From assembly GCF_050916355.1 (NCBI RefSeq), contig NZ_CP136946.1, positions 1,116,001-1,180,000 on the forward strand: a DNA stretch of 64,000 nucleotides. The letters are read 5' to 3'. This document shows positions 25,640-34,047 of the stretch, one piece after another. The notes below the pieces were generated by a model. It was given only the letters and a program-made list of their open reading frames with translations, was not told where the DNA came from and searched no databases. Source of the DNA: Jeongeupia wiesaeckerbachi. Lineage in GTDB: Bacteria > Pseudomonadota > Gammaproteobacteria > Burkholderiales > Chitinibacteraceae. A program made the position numbers and the translations under genes. Numbering within the stretch: position 1 is the first letter of the stretch; the number at the start of each line of letters is the position of its first letter.

Positions 25640-26539
25640 TTAGCGCAAGGTCACATGACCGAAGCGCGCTCCCGGGGTCAGCGGCGTCAGCGCGCGGATG
25701 TGATCGAAGCGGATTTCGATATCGCCGTTGTGAGTGCCGAGCACCAGATACTCGGCATGGCCATGATCGCGAATATCCTGCGCCAGACCGATCGTCGAAT
25801 CGCCACCGACCAGCTCAAGATGCAGCTTGTAGCGCCCCATGCAGGCGATCTCGAGATAGTCGAGCGCGTCGCACGACACCTGATGGAAATCGCCATCGGC
25901 ACGACCATCGAGTGATCGCAGGCGCCGGTTCAGCGTATATGTGCCGGTCAGGCGTGCCTCGCCGAGCACGTGCCCGGACATGGCCTTGCGGACATCTTCA
26001 CCGGTGAACGGACCATCGACGGCAAGCCGTTCTATATCCAGCGCATACAGCGTGAATACGTACCGATGCGTCAGCGCGTCATTCCAGGGCGGGCAGGGGC
26101 CGTCGTAACCGAAATATTGGCCGGCCATCGCCTTGTCCCCGGCAAACCAGCCGGTGAAATCGTTGAGGCCATGACGATAGCCTTGTGGCGCTGCCGGCCC
26201 CGCCTTGCCGCCGATCGTCACGCCATCGGCGTGCTCACCGGCAGCGATCGCGCGTACCGAGGCCGGGATATCGACCAGCGACCAGTGGAAGAAATCGACG
26301 CGCGGCAAGGTCGCCGGCACTTCCCGATCGGGCTGGTTGACGTCGTCACCACGGCTCGGCACATCGGGATCATGGACCAGCAATGCAAACGACTTAGTGC
26401 CCGTTGGCGCATCACGCCATGCCAGTTGCGGGTTGCGGTTGGCAGACAGGGCGACATGCTGTGCCTCGTCGGGAATGCCAAAAGCGAATTCACCCGGAAT
26501 CGGGCTGCCGTCATGAAATGACTCACTCCACAGCTTCAT
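25640..26539 (-). CDS. PEBP (YbhB/YbcL) domain fused to a Rof/YaeO-type Rho-binding domain
   Basis: Residues 1-204 are a bacterial phosphatidylethanolamine-binding protein: LLVHDPDVP, VDFFHWSLVDIP, GYDGPCPPWND, HRYVFTLYALD. Residues ~218-287 match Rof (Rho-specific inhibitor of termination), with VSCDALDYLEIACMGRY, GLAQDIR, AEYLVLGT and IEIRFDHIRAL; E. coli Rof has CDDYDNLELAC, VEYLVV and LRLDKI at the same places. The linker is only about 13 residues (RSLDGRADGDFH). I read the DNA across it and found one continuous frame. Arg208 is a CGA codon, one transition from TGA, so the fusion could have arisen by stop loss. AGGAGG lies eight to ten bases before the ATG. The protein would link a ligand-binding fold to Rho inhibition; this is inference. 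Confidence 0.85.
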   Translation of the reverse strand: MKLWSESFHDGSPIPGEFAFGIPDEAQHVALSANRNPQLAWRDAPTGTKSFALLVHDPDVPSRGDDVNQPDREVPATLPRVDFFHWSLVDIPASVRAIAAGEHADGVTIGGKAGPAAPQGYRHGLNDFTGWFAGDKAMAGQYFGYDGPCPPWNDALTHRYVFTLYALDIERLAVDGPFTGEDVRKAMSGHVLGEARLTGTYTLNRRLRSLDGRADGDFHQVSCDALDYLEIACMGRYKLHLELVGGDSTIGLAQDIRDHGHAEYLVLGTHNGDIEIRFDHIRALTPLTPGARFGHVTLR

Positions 26540-26657
26540 TGCGCGCTCCTCCTCGTACAGTCGATTTTCAACTTAGACCGCCCCGCCAAGCCCCGCCGCC
26601 CGATGTCCCAGAGATGGCTCGCGAAATGACCGAAGGTAGCGCCTCGACGCGACGGCC

Positions 26658-27011
26658 TCAGCCGAGCAGCGCGAGCACCGCTTCGGGCGGTCGACCAATC
26701 GCGGCGCGGACGCCATCGACGACGACAATGGGGCGCTCGATCAAGCGCGGGTGGGCGACCATTGCCGCAATCAATGCCGCGTCGTCGAGCTGCGGATTAT
26801 CAAGCGCCAGTTCGGCGTACTCATCTTCCTTGCGGCGCATCAGCTCGCGCGGCGACAGCCCGAGCAGATCGAGCAAGCGTTGCAAGGTCGCAGCATCCGG
26901 CGGCGTCACGAGATACTCGACGACGTCGGGTGCCAGCCCGCGCTCGTTCAACAAGGCCAGCGTTTCGCGCGATTTGCTGCAGCGCGGGTTGTGATAGATG
27001 GTCAGGTTCAT
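26658..27011 (-). CDS. ArsC-family glutaredoxin-like protein (arsenate reductase type)
   Basis: The 117-residue protein begins MNLTIYHNPRCSKSRETLALL, with the redox Cys in NPRCSKSR, and ends in ERPIVVVDGVRAAIGRPPE, where the conserved Arg and cis-Pro of the ArsC fold appear. It belongs with glutaredoxin-coupled arsenate reductases (ArsC/YfgD type); no ars regulator or efflux gene is nearby, so a general thiol role is also possible. AGGAG lies five bases before the ATG at 27011; a second ATG at 27014 overlaps the stop of the upstream nucleosidase gene (ATGA), so the genes are coupled. Confidence 0.88.
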   Translation of the reverse strand: MNLTIYHNPRCSKSRETLALLNERGLAPDVVEYLVTPPDAATLQRLLDLLGLSPRELMRRKEDEYAELALDNPQLDDAALIAAMVAHPRLIERPIVVVDGVRAAIGRPPEAVLALLG

Positions 27012-27796
27012 CATTGCTCCTCGGCCGGTGAGCGGGACCGCAGCAACGCTGCGACCGGTTGTCGATACCGCTGCGTCAGCGCGGCGACAAAGCGCTGACA
27101 TGCGTTGGCGGTCGCCACATCGTGCGCCGAACCGTTGACGATGTTGTTCGACACGACGCGTACGCACAGGAAGGGCACACGGTACTGGCCGCAGACCTGT
27201 GCGACCGACGCGGCCTCCATTTCCTCGACCAGGGTGCCGTAGCGCGCGTGAAAGTGCGCGATCCGGTCGAGTTCGTTGTTCCAGACGTCGGACGAGCCGA
27301 TCACACCGTCGACGACCCGGCCGGTGGCATGCTCGACCTCGCGCGCCATCGCCAGCAAGTCCGGATCGGCATCGAACGACATCGGTACCGGCATGGTGAA
27401 ATTGGCTGTTTCGCTCTGGTCCATCAGATCGAGTGGCCGCCATGCCAGCGTGTCGCTGCCGGCCCCGGCATCGCGGAACGGGCTCTGGAACGCGCCGAGG
27501 TGGATGACGCGCGCACCGAGTACCAGATCGTTCGGCAACAGCGCCGGATCGTGGCCACCGGCAGTACCCTGGTTGATCACCGCCGCGGGGGCATAACGCT
27601 CAAGCGCAATGGCCGTTGCAGCGGCGGCGTTGCTCATGCCCATGCCGGTGCGGCTGATCACCACCGGTACGCCGGCCAGTTGCCCGAGCCAGAACGTCCA
27701 GCCGCCGCCGGTCTCGATGACGACGTCGTCGAGCAGGGCGACCAGCGCCGCGACTTCGACCTGCATCGCTCCCTGGATCACGATCGGCTTGTTCAT
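27011..27796 (-). CDS. MTA/SAH nucleosidase-like phosphorylase-family protein
   Basis: The 261-residue protein begins MNKPIVIQGAMQVE and has the PNP_UDP_1 layout: GTAGGHDPALLPNDLVLG, LVEEMEAASVAQVC (catalytic Glu and MEAA motif) and VVSNNIVNGS. It resembles 5'-methylthioadenosine/S-adenosylhomocysteine nucleosidases, which split off adenine, but is slightly longer than E. coli Mtn (232 aa). The place of the catalytic Asp in VSD is taken by Asn (VSNN), as in some family members with other substrates, so the exact reaction is open. AGGGG lies six bases before the ATG at 27796. It is coupled to the ArsC-like gene. Confidence 0.85.
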   Translation of the reverse strand: MNKPIVIQGAMQVEVAALVALLDDVVIETGGGWTFWLGQLAGVPVVISRTGMGMSNAAAATAIALERYAPAAVINQGTAGGHDPALLPNDLVLGARVIHLGAFQSPFRDAGAGSDTLAWRPLDLMDQSETANFTMPVPMSFDADPDLLAMAREVEHATGRVVDGVIGSSDVWNNELDRIAHFHARYGTLVEEMEAASVAQVCGQYRVPFLCVRVVSNNIVNGSAHDVATANACQRFVAALTQRYRQPVAALLRSRSPAEEQ

Positions 27797-27882
27797 CCGT
27801 TTCCCCTTCATTCACCGTATCGCGTCAGCGTATCGCAGTCACCACGACAACACGAGGCCGGTCGGCCATTCACCGGTAACGA

Positions 27883-27912
27883 AAAACGGCGTGCCATCCG
27901 GCACGCCGTTTT
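27883..27912 (-). terminator. Rho-independent terminator of the ptsG operon
   Basis: A perfect 13-bp stem (aaaacggcgtgcc / ggcacgccgtttt) with loop atcc. The minus-strand transcript ends in a run of T. It lies 20 bases beyond the ptsG stop. Confidence 0.92.
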
Positions 27913-27931
27913 GTCTGGCGCTTGCCAGCGC

Positions 27932-29692
27932 TTACTTCAACAACTTGGCCAAGGCTTCGGCGTCGTTGCCGATGATCAGGTGCGCGACCTTGTCGCTGAC
28001 CGGCATCACGGCGATGCCGGCCTTTTCGAGCTCACCCTGCTGCAACAGCGCCAGATCCTTCAGCGTCACGCGCACGCGCGTCACCGCAACGGCCTCTACC
28101 TCGTGCAGATTGGCCTTGCCACCGAGCAGCTTGAGCACGGCTTCAGCCTGCTGGCGGGTCGCGTCGCTGACCGCTGTCGTCGCGGCTGCGACCGGCGCTG
28201 CGGCGACCGCAGCCGGTGCCACCACCGGACCATCGGCTTCGGCGCCAGCGGTCTTCAGATAGGCCTGCATATCGGTCTTCAGGTTCTCCGAACGGGTACC
28301 AAAGATCGCCTGCATATTGTTGCCGACCTGCATGACCCCGGCAGCACCAAGCGCTTTCAGCTTGGCCTGGTCGACGCGGGTCGGATCGGCCACCGAAATG
28401 CGCAGACGGGTAATGCACGCGTCGAGCGACTGGATGTTCTTGCGACCGCCAAAGGCCAGCACCAGTTGCTGCGACATGCCCGAACGATCATCACCGGCAA
28501 CGCCGGACTCGGCGACCTCTTCGTCCTCGCGACCCGGGGTCTTGAGGTTGAAACGGGTGATGAAGAAACGGAACACCGTGTAGTAAATGACGAAGTAGAT
28601 CGGGCCGAGGATCAGCGTCCACCACCAGTTCTGCGCGTACTTGCCGAAGGCGTTGAACAGCAGGAAGTCGATGCCGCCTTGCGAGAACGTGAAGCCCATG
28701 TGCATGTTCAGCGTGTTGGCGATGAACTGCGCGGTACCCACCAGCAGCGCGTGGATCACGTAGAGCTGTGGCGCGACGAACAGGAAGGAGAACTCGATCG
28801 GTTCGGTAATGCCGGTCAGGAACGAGGTCAGCGCCGCGGCGACCATCATGCCGCCGACCTTGACCTTGTTCTCCGGCTTGGCGGTATGCCAGATCGCGAT
28901 CGCCGCACCCGGCAGGCCGAACATCTTGAAGAAGAACGCACCCGACAGGATGCCCGCGGTCGGATCACCGGCGAAGAAGCGGTTGATGTCGCCATGGACG
29001 ACCTTGCCGGCAGCGTCGGTGTACGAACCGATCTCGAAAAAGAACGGCACGTTCCAGATGTGGTGCAGGCCGAATGGCACCAGCATCCGCTCGACCACAC
29101 CATAGACGGTCGCCGCCGAACGCGGGTCACCGGCCGCGGCCCAGTGCGAGAAAATGTCGATGGCATGCTGGATCGGCGGCCAGATGAATGACAGGATCAC
29201 ACCGACAATGATTGCCGCGATACCGGTAACAATCGGCACGAAACGCTTGCCGGCAAAGAAGCCCAGGTAGGACGGAAGTTCGATCCGGTAGTAGCGATTG
29301 AACAGCCCGCCTGCGACGGCGCCGATGATGATGCCGCCGAACACGCCGGTTTCCATCGACTTCATACCCATCACGGTCGCCGGTTCGATACCGAAATAGG
29401 TCGCCATCACGCCAAGCGTCGCGATCATCACGACGAAGCCGACCACCGCGGCGACCGCGGAGACCCCATCATTCTCGGTCAGGCCGAGCGCCACGCCGAC
29501 GGCGAAGATGATCGGCAGATTGCCGAAAATCGCCCCGCCGCCCTGCGCCATGATCTGGTTGACGATGTCAGGGATGAAGGAAAAGTTGGAACTGCCGATA
29601 CCCAGCAAGAGGCCGGCCACGGGTAGCACGGCTACCGGCAGCATCAGCGCCTTGCCGATCTTTTGCAGAAAGGCAAATGCGGCATTGATCAT
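27932..29692 (-). CDS. ptsG: PTS glucose-type EIICB with an extra, degenerate EIIB domain
   Basis: The 586-residue permease carries sugar across the inner membrane while phosphorylating it. Residues 1-385 are EIIC, close to E. coli PtsG (LQKIGKALMLPVAVLPVAGL, GFFAGKRFVPIVTG, FGLHHIWNVPF, GITEPIEFSF), rather than NagE. An EIIB domain follows with the phosphorylated Cys in SLDACITRLRISV (about residue 425). After an Ala/Val-rich linker (~470-505) comes a second EIIB-like domain: GGKANLHEVEAVAVTRVRV, then IAVMPVSDKVAHLIIG. There the Cys is Val, so it cannot be phosphorylated in the usual way. AGGAG lies before the ATG. It follows the EIIA-HPr-EI gene by 167 bases. Glucose or GlcNAc are the likely sugars. 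Confidence 0.92.
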   Translation of the reverse strand: MINAAFAFLQKIGKALMLPVAVLPVAGLLLGIGSSNFSFIPDIVNQIMAQGGGAIFGNLPIIFAVGVALGLTENDGVSAVAAVVGFVVMIATLGVMATYFGIEPATVMGMKSMETGVFGGIIIGAVAGGLFNRYYRIELPSYLGFFAGKRFVPIVTGIAAIIVGVILSFIWPPIQHAIDIFSHWAAAGDPRSAATVYGVVERMLVPFGLHHIWNVPFFFEIGSYTDAAGKVVHGDINRFFAGDPTAGILSGAFFFKMFGLPGAAIAIWHTAKPENKVKVGGMMVAAALTSFLTGITEPIEFSFLFVAPQLYVIHALLVGTAQFIANTLNMHMGFTFSQGGIDFLLFNAFGKYAQNWWWTLILGPIYFVIYYTVFRFFITRFNLKTPGREDEEVAESGVAGDDRSGMSQQLVLAFGGRKNIQSLDACITRLRISVADPTRVDQAKLKALGAAGVMQVGNNMQAIFGTRSENLKTDMQAYLKTAGAEADGPVVAPAAVAAAPVAAATTAVSDATRQQAEAVLKLLGGKANLHEVEAVAVTRVRVTLKDLALLQQGELEKAGIAVMPVSDKVAHLIIGNDAEALAKLLK

Positions 29693-29859
29693 GTTTTGAT
29701 CACTCCTATCCGAGTGCGTTCTGAAGCCCGAGAGTCCTCAGGGCTTGATTTTTTTATATACACAAGCGCCGCTGGATACGGCGTCTTTCTTGCGTTCGCG
29801 ACGAGCAAGCGAACGACAGGCCCGCGCGGGTGTAGCGACCGCGCGGGACACTGTTGGTT

Positions 29860-32406
29860 TTAGCCGGCGGCCTTGCCGAGGCGCTCGCGCACTTCGGCAG
29901 CGGTGCCCAGCTGCAGCACTTCGGCCGCGAGCTTCTGGCAATCGGCCTTCGACAGGCGACGCACCATGGCCTTGATCGACGGAATCGCCGGCACGCTGAC
30001 CGACAGCTCGTCGACGCCAATACCGATCAGCAGCGGCACGGCTTGCGGATCGGAAGCGATCCCGCCGCAGACACCCACCCATTTGCCCTGAGCGTGCGCC
30101 CCCTTGACCGTCATCGCGATCAAACGCAGGACGCCCGGGTTCAGTGCATCGGCCTGCTTGGCCAGCTTCGGATGGCCACGGTCCATTGCCAGCGTGTACT
30201 GGGTCAGGTCGTTGGTGCCGATCGAGAAGAAATCCGCTTCCTTGGCGAAGAGCTCGGACATCACCGCGGTCGACGGCACTTCGACCATGATGCCGACCTT
30301 GACGTCGGCGCTGATGTTCAGCGCGGCCTTTTCCTCGGCAACGATGGCCTTGGCAGCGCGCAGCTCATCGAGCGTTGCGATCATCGGGAACATGATGTGC
30401 AGCTTGGAGAACGGCGCGGCACGCAGCACCGAGCGGATCTGCACGCGGAACATTTCCGGCTCGGCCAGGCACAGCCGCACGCCGCGCACGCCGAGGAAGG
30501 GGTTTTCTTCGGCCGGTTGCGGCAGGTAGGGAAGCGGCTTGTCGCCACCGACGTCGAGCGTACGCACGACGAAGGTGCGCTCGGTACCGAGCGCCTTGGC
30601 GATATCGGTGTAAATCTGCGTCTGCTCTTCTTCGGTCGGCGCATCGGCACGGTCGAGGTAGAGGAATTCACTGCGCAGCAGGCCGACGCCTTCGCCGCCG
30701 AGTTCGACACCCTGTTTGGCTTCGTCGAGACCGCCGATATTGGCGACGACTTCGATGTGGTGACCATCGGTCGTCACCGGCGCCTGATGCGCCGCGGCGA
30801 GTTCCTCGGCACGCAGCTTGGCCTGTTTGACCTGCGCTTCGCGAATCTGCGCCACTTCGGCGTCCGACGGATTCTTGCGCAGCGAGCCCTTGCTGCCGTC
30901 GAGAATCACTGCGGTGCCGTTGGCCAGCTGCAGTGCGTCTTCGTCGATGCCACAGATCGCCGGGATATTCAGCGAACGCGCGAGGATCGCGACGTGGCTG
31001 GTAGCGCCGCCGCCGACGGTGGCAAAGCCAAGGACCTTTTCGCGGTCGAGGCTGGCGGTGTCCGACGGGGTCAGGTCTTCGGCGATCAGGATCGCGTTGT
31101 CCGGCACCGCCAGTTCGGCTTCCTTGACGCCGGCAATGATGCGCAGCACGCGGCGACCGACGTCGCGGATGTCATTGGCACGCCCGGCGAGCACTTCGTT
31201 CTTCAGCGCTGCGAGCTTGTCGGCGTAGGTCGAGAACGCGGTCTTCCACGCAAAGCCGGCGCTCTTGCCGCTGCTGATGCCGTTGATGGCGATATCGAGC
31301 AGATCCGGGTCTTCGAGCAGTTCCTGGTGCGCGGCGAAAATTTCCGCCTTCGATGCATCGGTGATTTCGCTCTTCAGCACTTCGAGCTGGTGCCCGGCAT
31401 CCTTGAGCGCCGCATCGAGCTTGGCGCGTTCGAACTGGGCATCGCGGCCCTGTTCGGCGACTTCGATCGCTTCCTGGCGGACCTGGAAGATCTGGCCGAC
31501 GGCCAGGCCCGGTGACGCCGAGACGCCCAGCAGCACATTCGGATCGCCCGATTTCGGCTTGGCGGCCGGCACCGCGCGCTTGGTTTTCGCCAGATGTTTC
31601 TGAGCGGCCGGCGAAATCACACCACCGACCTCTTCGCCCGAACCCTGGGCGATCATTTCGGCGACCGCCTTGGCCGCAGCGGCAGCATCCGGACCGGCTG
31701 CCTTGACGCGGATTTCGTCGCCGTACTGGACTTCGAGACCCATGATCGCGACGACCGACTTGGCATTGGCGTTTTCGTCACCGCGCACGAGCTTGACGGT
31801 TGAGGTGAAGGTTTTGGCCAGGTTGGCGACGACGGCGGCCGGGCGGGCGTGCAGACCAGTCGGGTTAGGCACGCGCACCGGTTCGGATTGCACATCGCCT
31901 TCCGTGCTCGCAGCGGCGGTCGCGGCGCTTTGGGCGCTGGCGAGTTCCAGTGTCAGTGCGACGGTCTGGCCGGCGCGGACAAAACCGTTGCCCACGACAA
32001 AACGGGCCACGCGGTCGCTGTTGGTGATGACCATCTGGGTCAGCAGGCTGCGCGCCTTGCGGCTGACAGCGTCTCCATCGAATTCGATCAGCGGCTGGCC
32101 GGCGGCGACGGTATCGCCTTCCTTGACCTTGGCACTGAAACCGTCGCCCTTGAGCATCACGGTATCGAGGCCGATGTGAATCAGCACTTCGATGCCTTCG
32201 ACCGTCGTAATCGTCACCGCATGACGGGCCGAATGCAGTTGGGTGATCTTGCCGGCAACCGGCGACAGCAACACGTTCGACGTCGGGTCGATCGACACGC
32301 CATCGCCAACCATTTTCTGGGCAAATACCGGATCCGGTACTTGTTCGATCGGGACCAGCAGGCCGCTCAGCGGCGCGAGAAGCTCAAGGCGATGGGATGC
32401 AGTCAT
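29860..32406 (-). CDS. Multiphosphoryl transfer protein: EIIA(Glc)-HPr-EI fusion
   Basis: The 848-residue cytosolic protein carries the whole soluble phosphorelay. Residues 1-150 are EIIA of the glucose type (SPVAGKITQL, GIEVLIHIGLDTV with the active His). Residues ~175-265 are HPr (VPNPTGLHARPAAVV, His in GLHARP). Residues ~290-848 are enzyme I (GVSASPGLAVGQI, the phospho-His in GGGATSHVAILARS, GIGTNDLTQY, and VCGGIASDP with the active Cys). This resembles NagF/FruB-type fusions in pseudomonads and Neisseriales. Phosphate passes from PEP via EI, HPr and EIIA to the EIIB of the downstream ptsG. GAGG lies about nine bases before the ATG. The 167-base gap to ptsG contains a CCGCGCGG hairpin that may tune relative expression. 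Confidence 0.95.
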   Translation of the reverse strand: MTASHRLELLAPLSGLLVPIEQVPDPVFAQKMVGDGVSIDPTSNVLLSPVAGKITQLHSARHAVTITTVEGIEVLIHIGLDTVMLKGDGFSAKVKEGDTVAAGQPLIEFDGDAVSRKARSLLTQMVITNSDRVARFVVGNGFVRAGQTVALTLELASAQSAATAAASTEGDVQSEPVRVPNPTGLHARPAAVVANLAKTFTSTVKLVRGDENANAKSVVAIMGLEVQYGDEIRVKAAGPDAAAAAKAVAEMIAQGSGEEVGGVISPAAQKHLAKTKRAVPAAKPKSGDPNVLLGVSASPGLAVGQIFQVRQEAIEVAEQGRDAQFERAKLDAALKDAGHQLEVLKSEITDASKAEIFAAHQELLEDPDLLDIAINGISSGKSAGFAWKTAFSTYADKLAALKNEVLAGRANDIRDVGRRVLRIIAGVKEAELAVPDNAILIAEDLTPSDTASLDREKVLGFATVGGGATSHVAILARSLNIPAICGIDEDALQLANGTAVILDGSKGSLRKNPSDAEVAQIREAQVKQAKLRAEELAAAHQAPVTTDGHHIEVVANIGGLDEAKQGVELGGEGVGLLRSEFLYLDRADAPTEEEQTQIYTDIAKALGTERTFVVRTLDVGGDKPLPYLPQPAEENPFLGVRGVRLCLAEPEMFRVQIRSVLRAAPFSKLHIMFPMIATLDELRAAKAIVAEEKAALNISADVKVGIMVEVPSTAVMSELFAKEADFFSIGTNDLTQYTLAMDRGHPKLAKQADALNPGVLRLIAMTVKGAHAQGKWVGVCGGIASDPQAVPLLIGIGVDELSVSVPAIPSIKAMVRRLSKADCQKLAAEVLQLGTAAEVRERLGKAAG

Positions 32407-32621
32407 ATCGACAACCTCTTGTTGATTTTCAACGGATTTCTGTTTTTTCAGGTCACGCAGGCTGATTTATGCCTACGGACTATGTATTCGCCCCTGATTC
32501 TAGAGTGCGAGTCCGTTTCCAACGTGTGAAATTTTGCGCTTGCCGAGTGTAAAACTGTGCGGATGTTTGATCTAAGTCGGTTTTCACCTTATTGGCAATG
32601 CCAAAACGGTTTAGCAGACGC

Positions 32622-33230
32622 TCAGATCGGCCGGCGATGCAGGCCCGATTCGGTGATCAACAGATCGAGCCCGAGATCCCAGCGATCGGCCGGCAAGGTG
32701 TCGACGCGCTGGCAGTCAAAAGCGATGCCGACCAGCAGCGGCCGCCGCCAGTGCCGGCGTGTACGGCGGAAGTGGAAGGTCGTGTCGTAGTAGCCGCCGC
32801 CCTGGCCGAGTCGCCGCAGTTGCCTGTCGACACCGACCAAGGGAATGAACACGACATCGAGCGCACGTGCCTTGCAGTGCTCGGCATGTCGCGGCTCGGG
32901 AATGTTGTAGGCCCCGAGCTGCCAGACCGCGTGCTCGTCGAAACGCACAAACGACAGCTTGCGCCCGCGACGCGGCACGATGGGCAGATAAACCCGGCAA
33001 CCGGAATGCTGCGCAGCCAGCATCAGCGGCCAGGTCGAACACTCGCTGCCGGTCGGCACATACGCCGCGAGCCGGCGGCCACGTCGCAACAGGCCGGCCG
33101 CTCGCGCCCAGGCTGCAATCTGGCGTGCGGCGGCATGACGTTGCTGTGGCTGCAATGCGGCCCGGCGCTGGCGCAATGTTCTGCGCCAGTGGACCTTGTC
33201 TTGCTGGGGGGGGGGGTCAACGTGGAACAC
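32622..33230 (-). CDS. fau: 5-formyltetrahydrofolate cyclo-ligase
   Basis: The enzyme converts 5-formyl-THF to 5,10-methenyl-THF with ATP. Landmarks are LAAYVPTGSECSTWPL, VFIPLVGVDRQLRRLGQGGGYYD and GIAFDCQRVDTLPAD; length (202) is typical. The N-terminus is odd: from the likely GTG start at 33230 the fifth to ninth codons run through eleven consecutive C (33206-33216 on the plus strand are eleven G). Any change in tract length shifts the frame, and no other start is visible between the tract and the conserved region. It lies directly downstream of the 6S RNA gene, the classic ssrS-fau order, so it is probably co-transcribed with it. Confidence 0.92.
   Translation of the reverse strand: MFHVDPPPQQDKVHWRRTLRQRRAALQPQQRHAAARQIAAWARAAGLLRRGRRLAAYVPTGSECSTWPLMLAAQHSGCRVYLPIVPRRGRKLSFVRFDEHAVWQLGAYNIPEPRHAEHCKARALDVVFIPLVGVDRQLRRLGQGGGYYDTTFHFRRTRRHWRRPLLVGIAFDCQRVDTLPADRWDLGLDLLITESGLHRRPI
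33206..33216 (-). repeat. Eleven-base C homopolymer (G on the plus strand) in the 5' end of fau
   Basis: Eleven identical bases in a row lie inside the first ten codons of fau. Such a tract is prone to slipped-strand mispairing and to sequencing-length errors. Confidence 0.9.
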
Positions 33231-33247
33231 GTCAGCCTAGGAGAAGG

Positions 33248-33443
33248 GCTTCCCGCGAGTGCCGTTTCGGTCCGCATCTTGAACCCACAGGTTCAAGTGG
33301 CCGCCGGCCGGGTACCATCAGGTGCGTTCGGCAAGTACCGAAGTACAGGGAACACTCACAACAGGCACACCTTAAAAGCTGGCGACCGGGTAACAGCTTA
33401 TCGGTTCAAAGAATCTGGACCGAAACGAACACCGCAGGAAAGC
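33248..33443 (-). ncRNA. ssrS: 6S RNA
   Basis: The minus-strand transcript has a long closing stem: the 5' part with GTTTCGGTCC (about 33443-33419) pairs with GGACCGAAAC in the 3' part (about 33273-33248), almost without gaps over ~25 bases. Inside lies the typical 3'-side hairpin TTGAACC...GGTTCAAG (33276-33294), also seen in E. coli 6S RNA, and a large open central region. Position supports it: zapA and zapB-like genes upstream and fau downstream is the conserved ssrS context. Length is about 196 bases. 6S RNA binds σ70-RNA polymerase in stationary phase. Exact ends are estimated from the stem. Confidence 0.85.
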
Positions 33444-33508
33444 GAAGGGTGAGACCGACTGCGTTGTTGACGGCCACTGTAGCCGCCAACAACCGGTGCA
33501 TATTGGAT

Positions 33509-33814
33509 CTAGAACAAAGCCGTCTGATCCTGCAGCACCGCGTCGATCGCTGAATTCATGGCTGTGATTTTACGCTGGTACGCGCCAATGTCAAAACCGC
33601 CGGCCTGCACATGCAGATATTCATGGGCCAGATTGAGCGCCGCCATGATGGCGATCTTCTCGATACCGACCACTTTGCCACCGCCGCGGATCTCGAGCAT
33701 CTTCGCCTCGAGCAGTGCCACGGCTTGCTTGAGCGTCTCTTCCTCGTCGGCCGGGCAGGCCACGCGGAACTCCCGCCCCATGACAACGATGTCGAGCTGA
33801 CGGGTGGCGTTCAT
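33509..33814 (-). CDS. zapA: Cell division protein ZapA
   Basis: ZapA stabilises FtsZ filaments at the division site. The 101-residue protein begins MNATRQLDIVVMGREFRVACP, then has the coiled-coil region EEETLKQAVALLEAKMLEIR and IEKIAIMAALNLAHEYL. Size and layout are standard. Its start overlaps the stop of the ZapB-like gene by four bases (ATGA), so the two are translated together. The 6S RNA gene begins about 65 bases after its stop. Confidence 0.93.
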   Translation of the reverse strand: MNATRQLDIVVMGREFRVACPADEEETLKQAVALLEAKMLEIRGGGKVVGIEKIAIMAALNLAHEYLHVQAGGFDIGAYQRKITAMNSAIDAVLQDQTALF

Positions 33815-34011
33815 TGTTCGTCCTCGGGCAGTTTGCTGAGGATGGCCGCAACGCGATTGCGCGCGCCATCGACCTTGGCCTGCAGTTGCTGGTTGTCCTG
33901 CTGCAGTGCAAGCACCTGCTGGCGCAGCTGGCGATTTTCACCGCGCAACGCCTGGCAAAGGCTGACGAGCTGGCCCAGCTTGTCTTCGAGACTGGCGAAT
34001 TCGACGTCCAT
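33811..34011 (-). CDS. Small coiled-coil division protein (ZapB-like)
   Basis: The 66-residue protein is almost entirely coiled coil, with a heptad pattern through FASLEDKLGQLVSLCQALRG, ENRQLRQQVLALQQDNQQL and AKVDGARNRVAAILSKLPED. Small proteins of this type precede zapA in many beta- and gammaproteobacteria and are called ZapB-like or TIGR02449. It probably acts with ZapA at the division ring. It overlaps zapA in ATGA. Confidence 0.87.
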   Translation of the reverse strand: MDVEFASLEDKLGQLVSLCQALRGENRQLRQQVLALQQDNQQLQAKVDGARNRVAAILSKLPEDEQ

Positions 34012-34047
34012 GGCAATCGGCTTATGTGGATCTGCAGCGATTCTATG

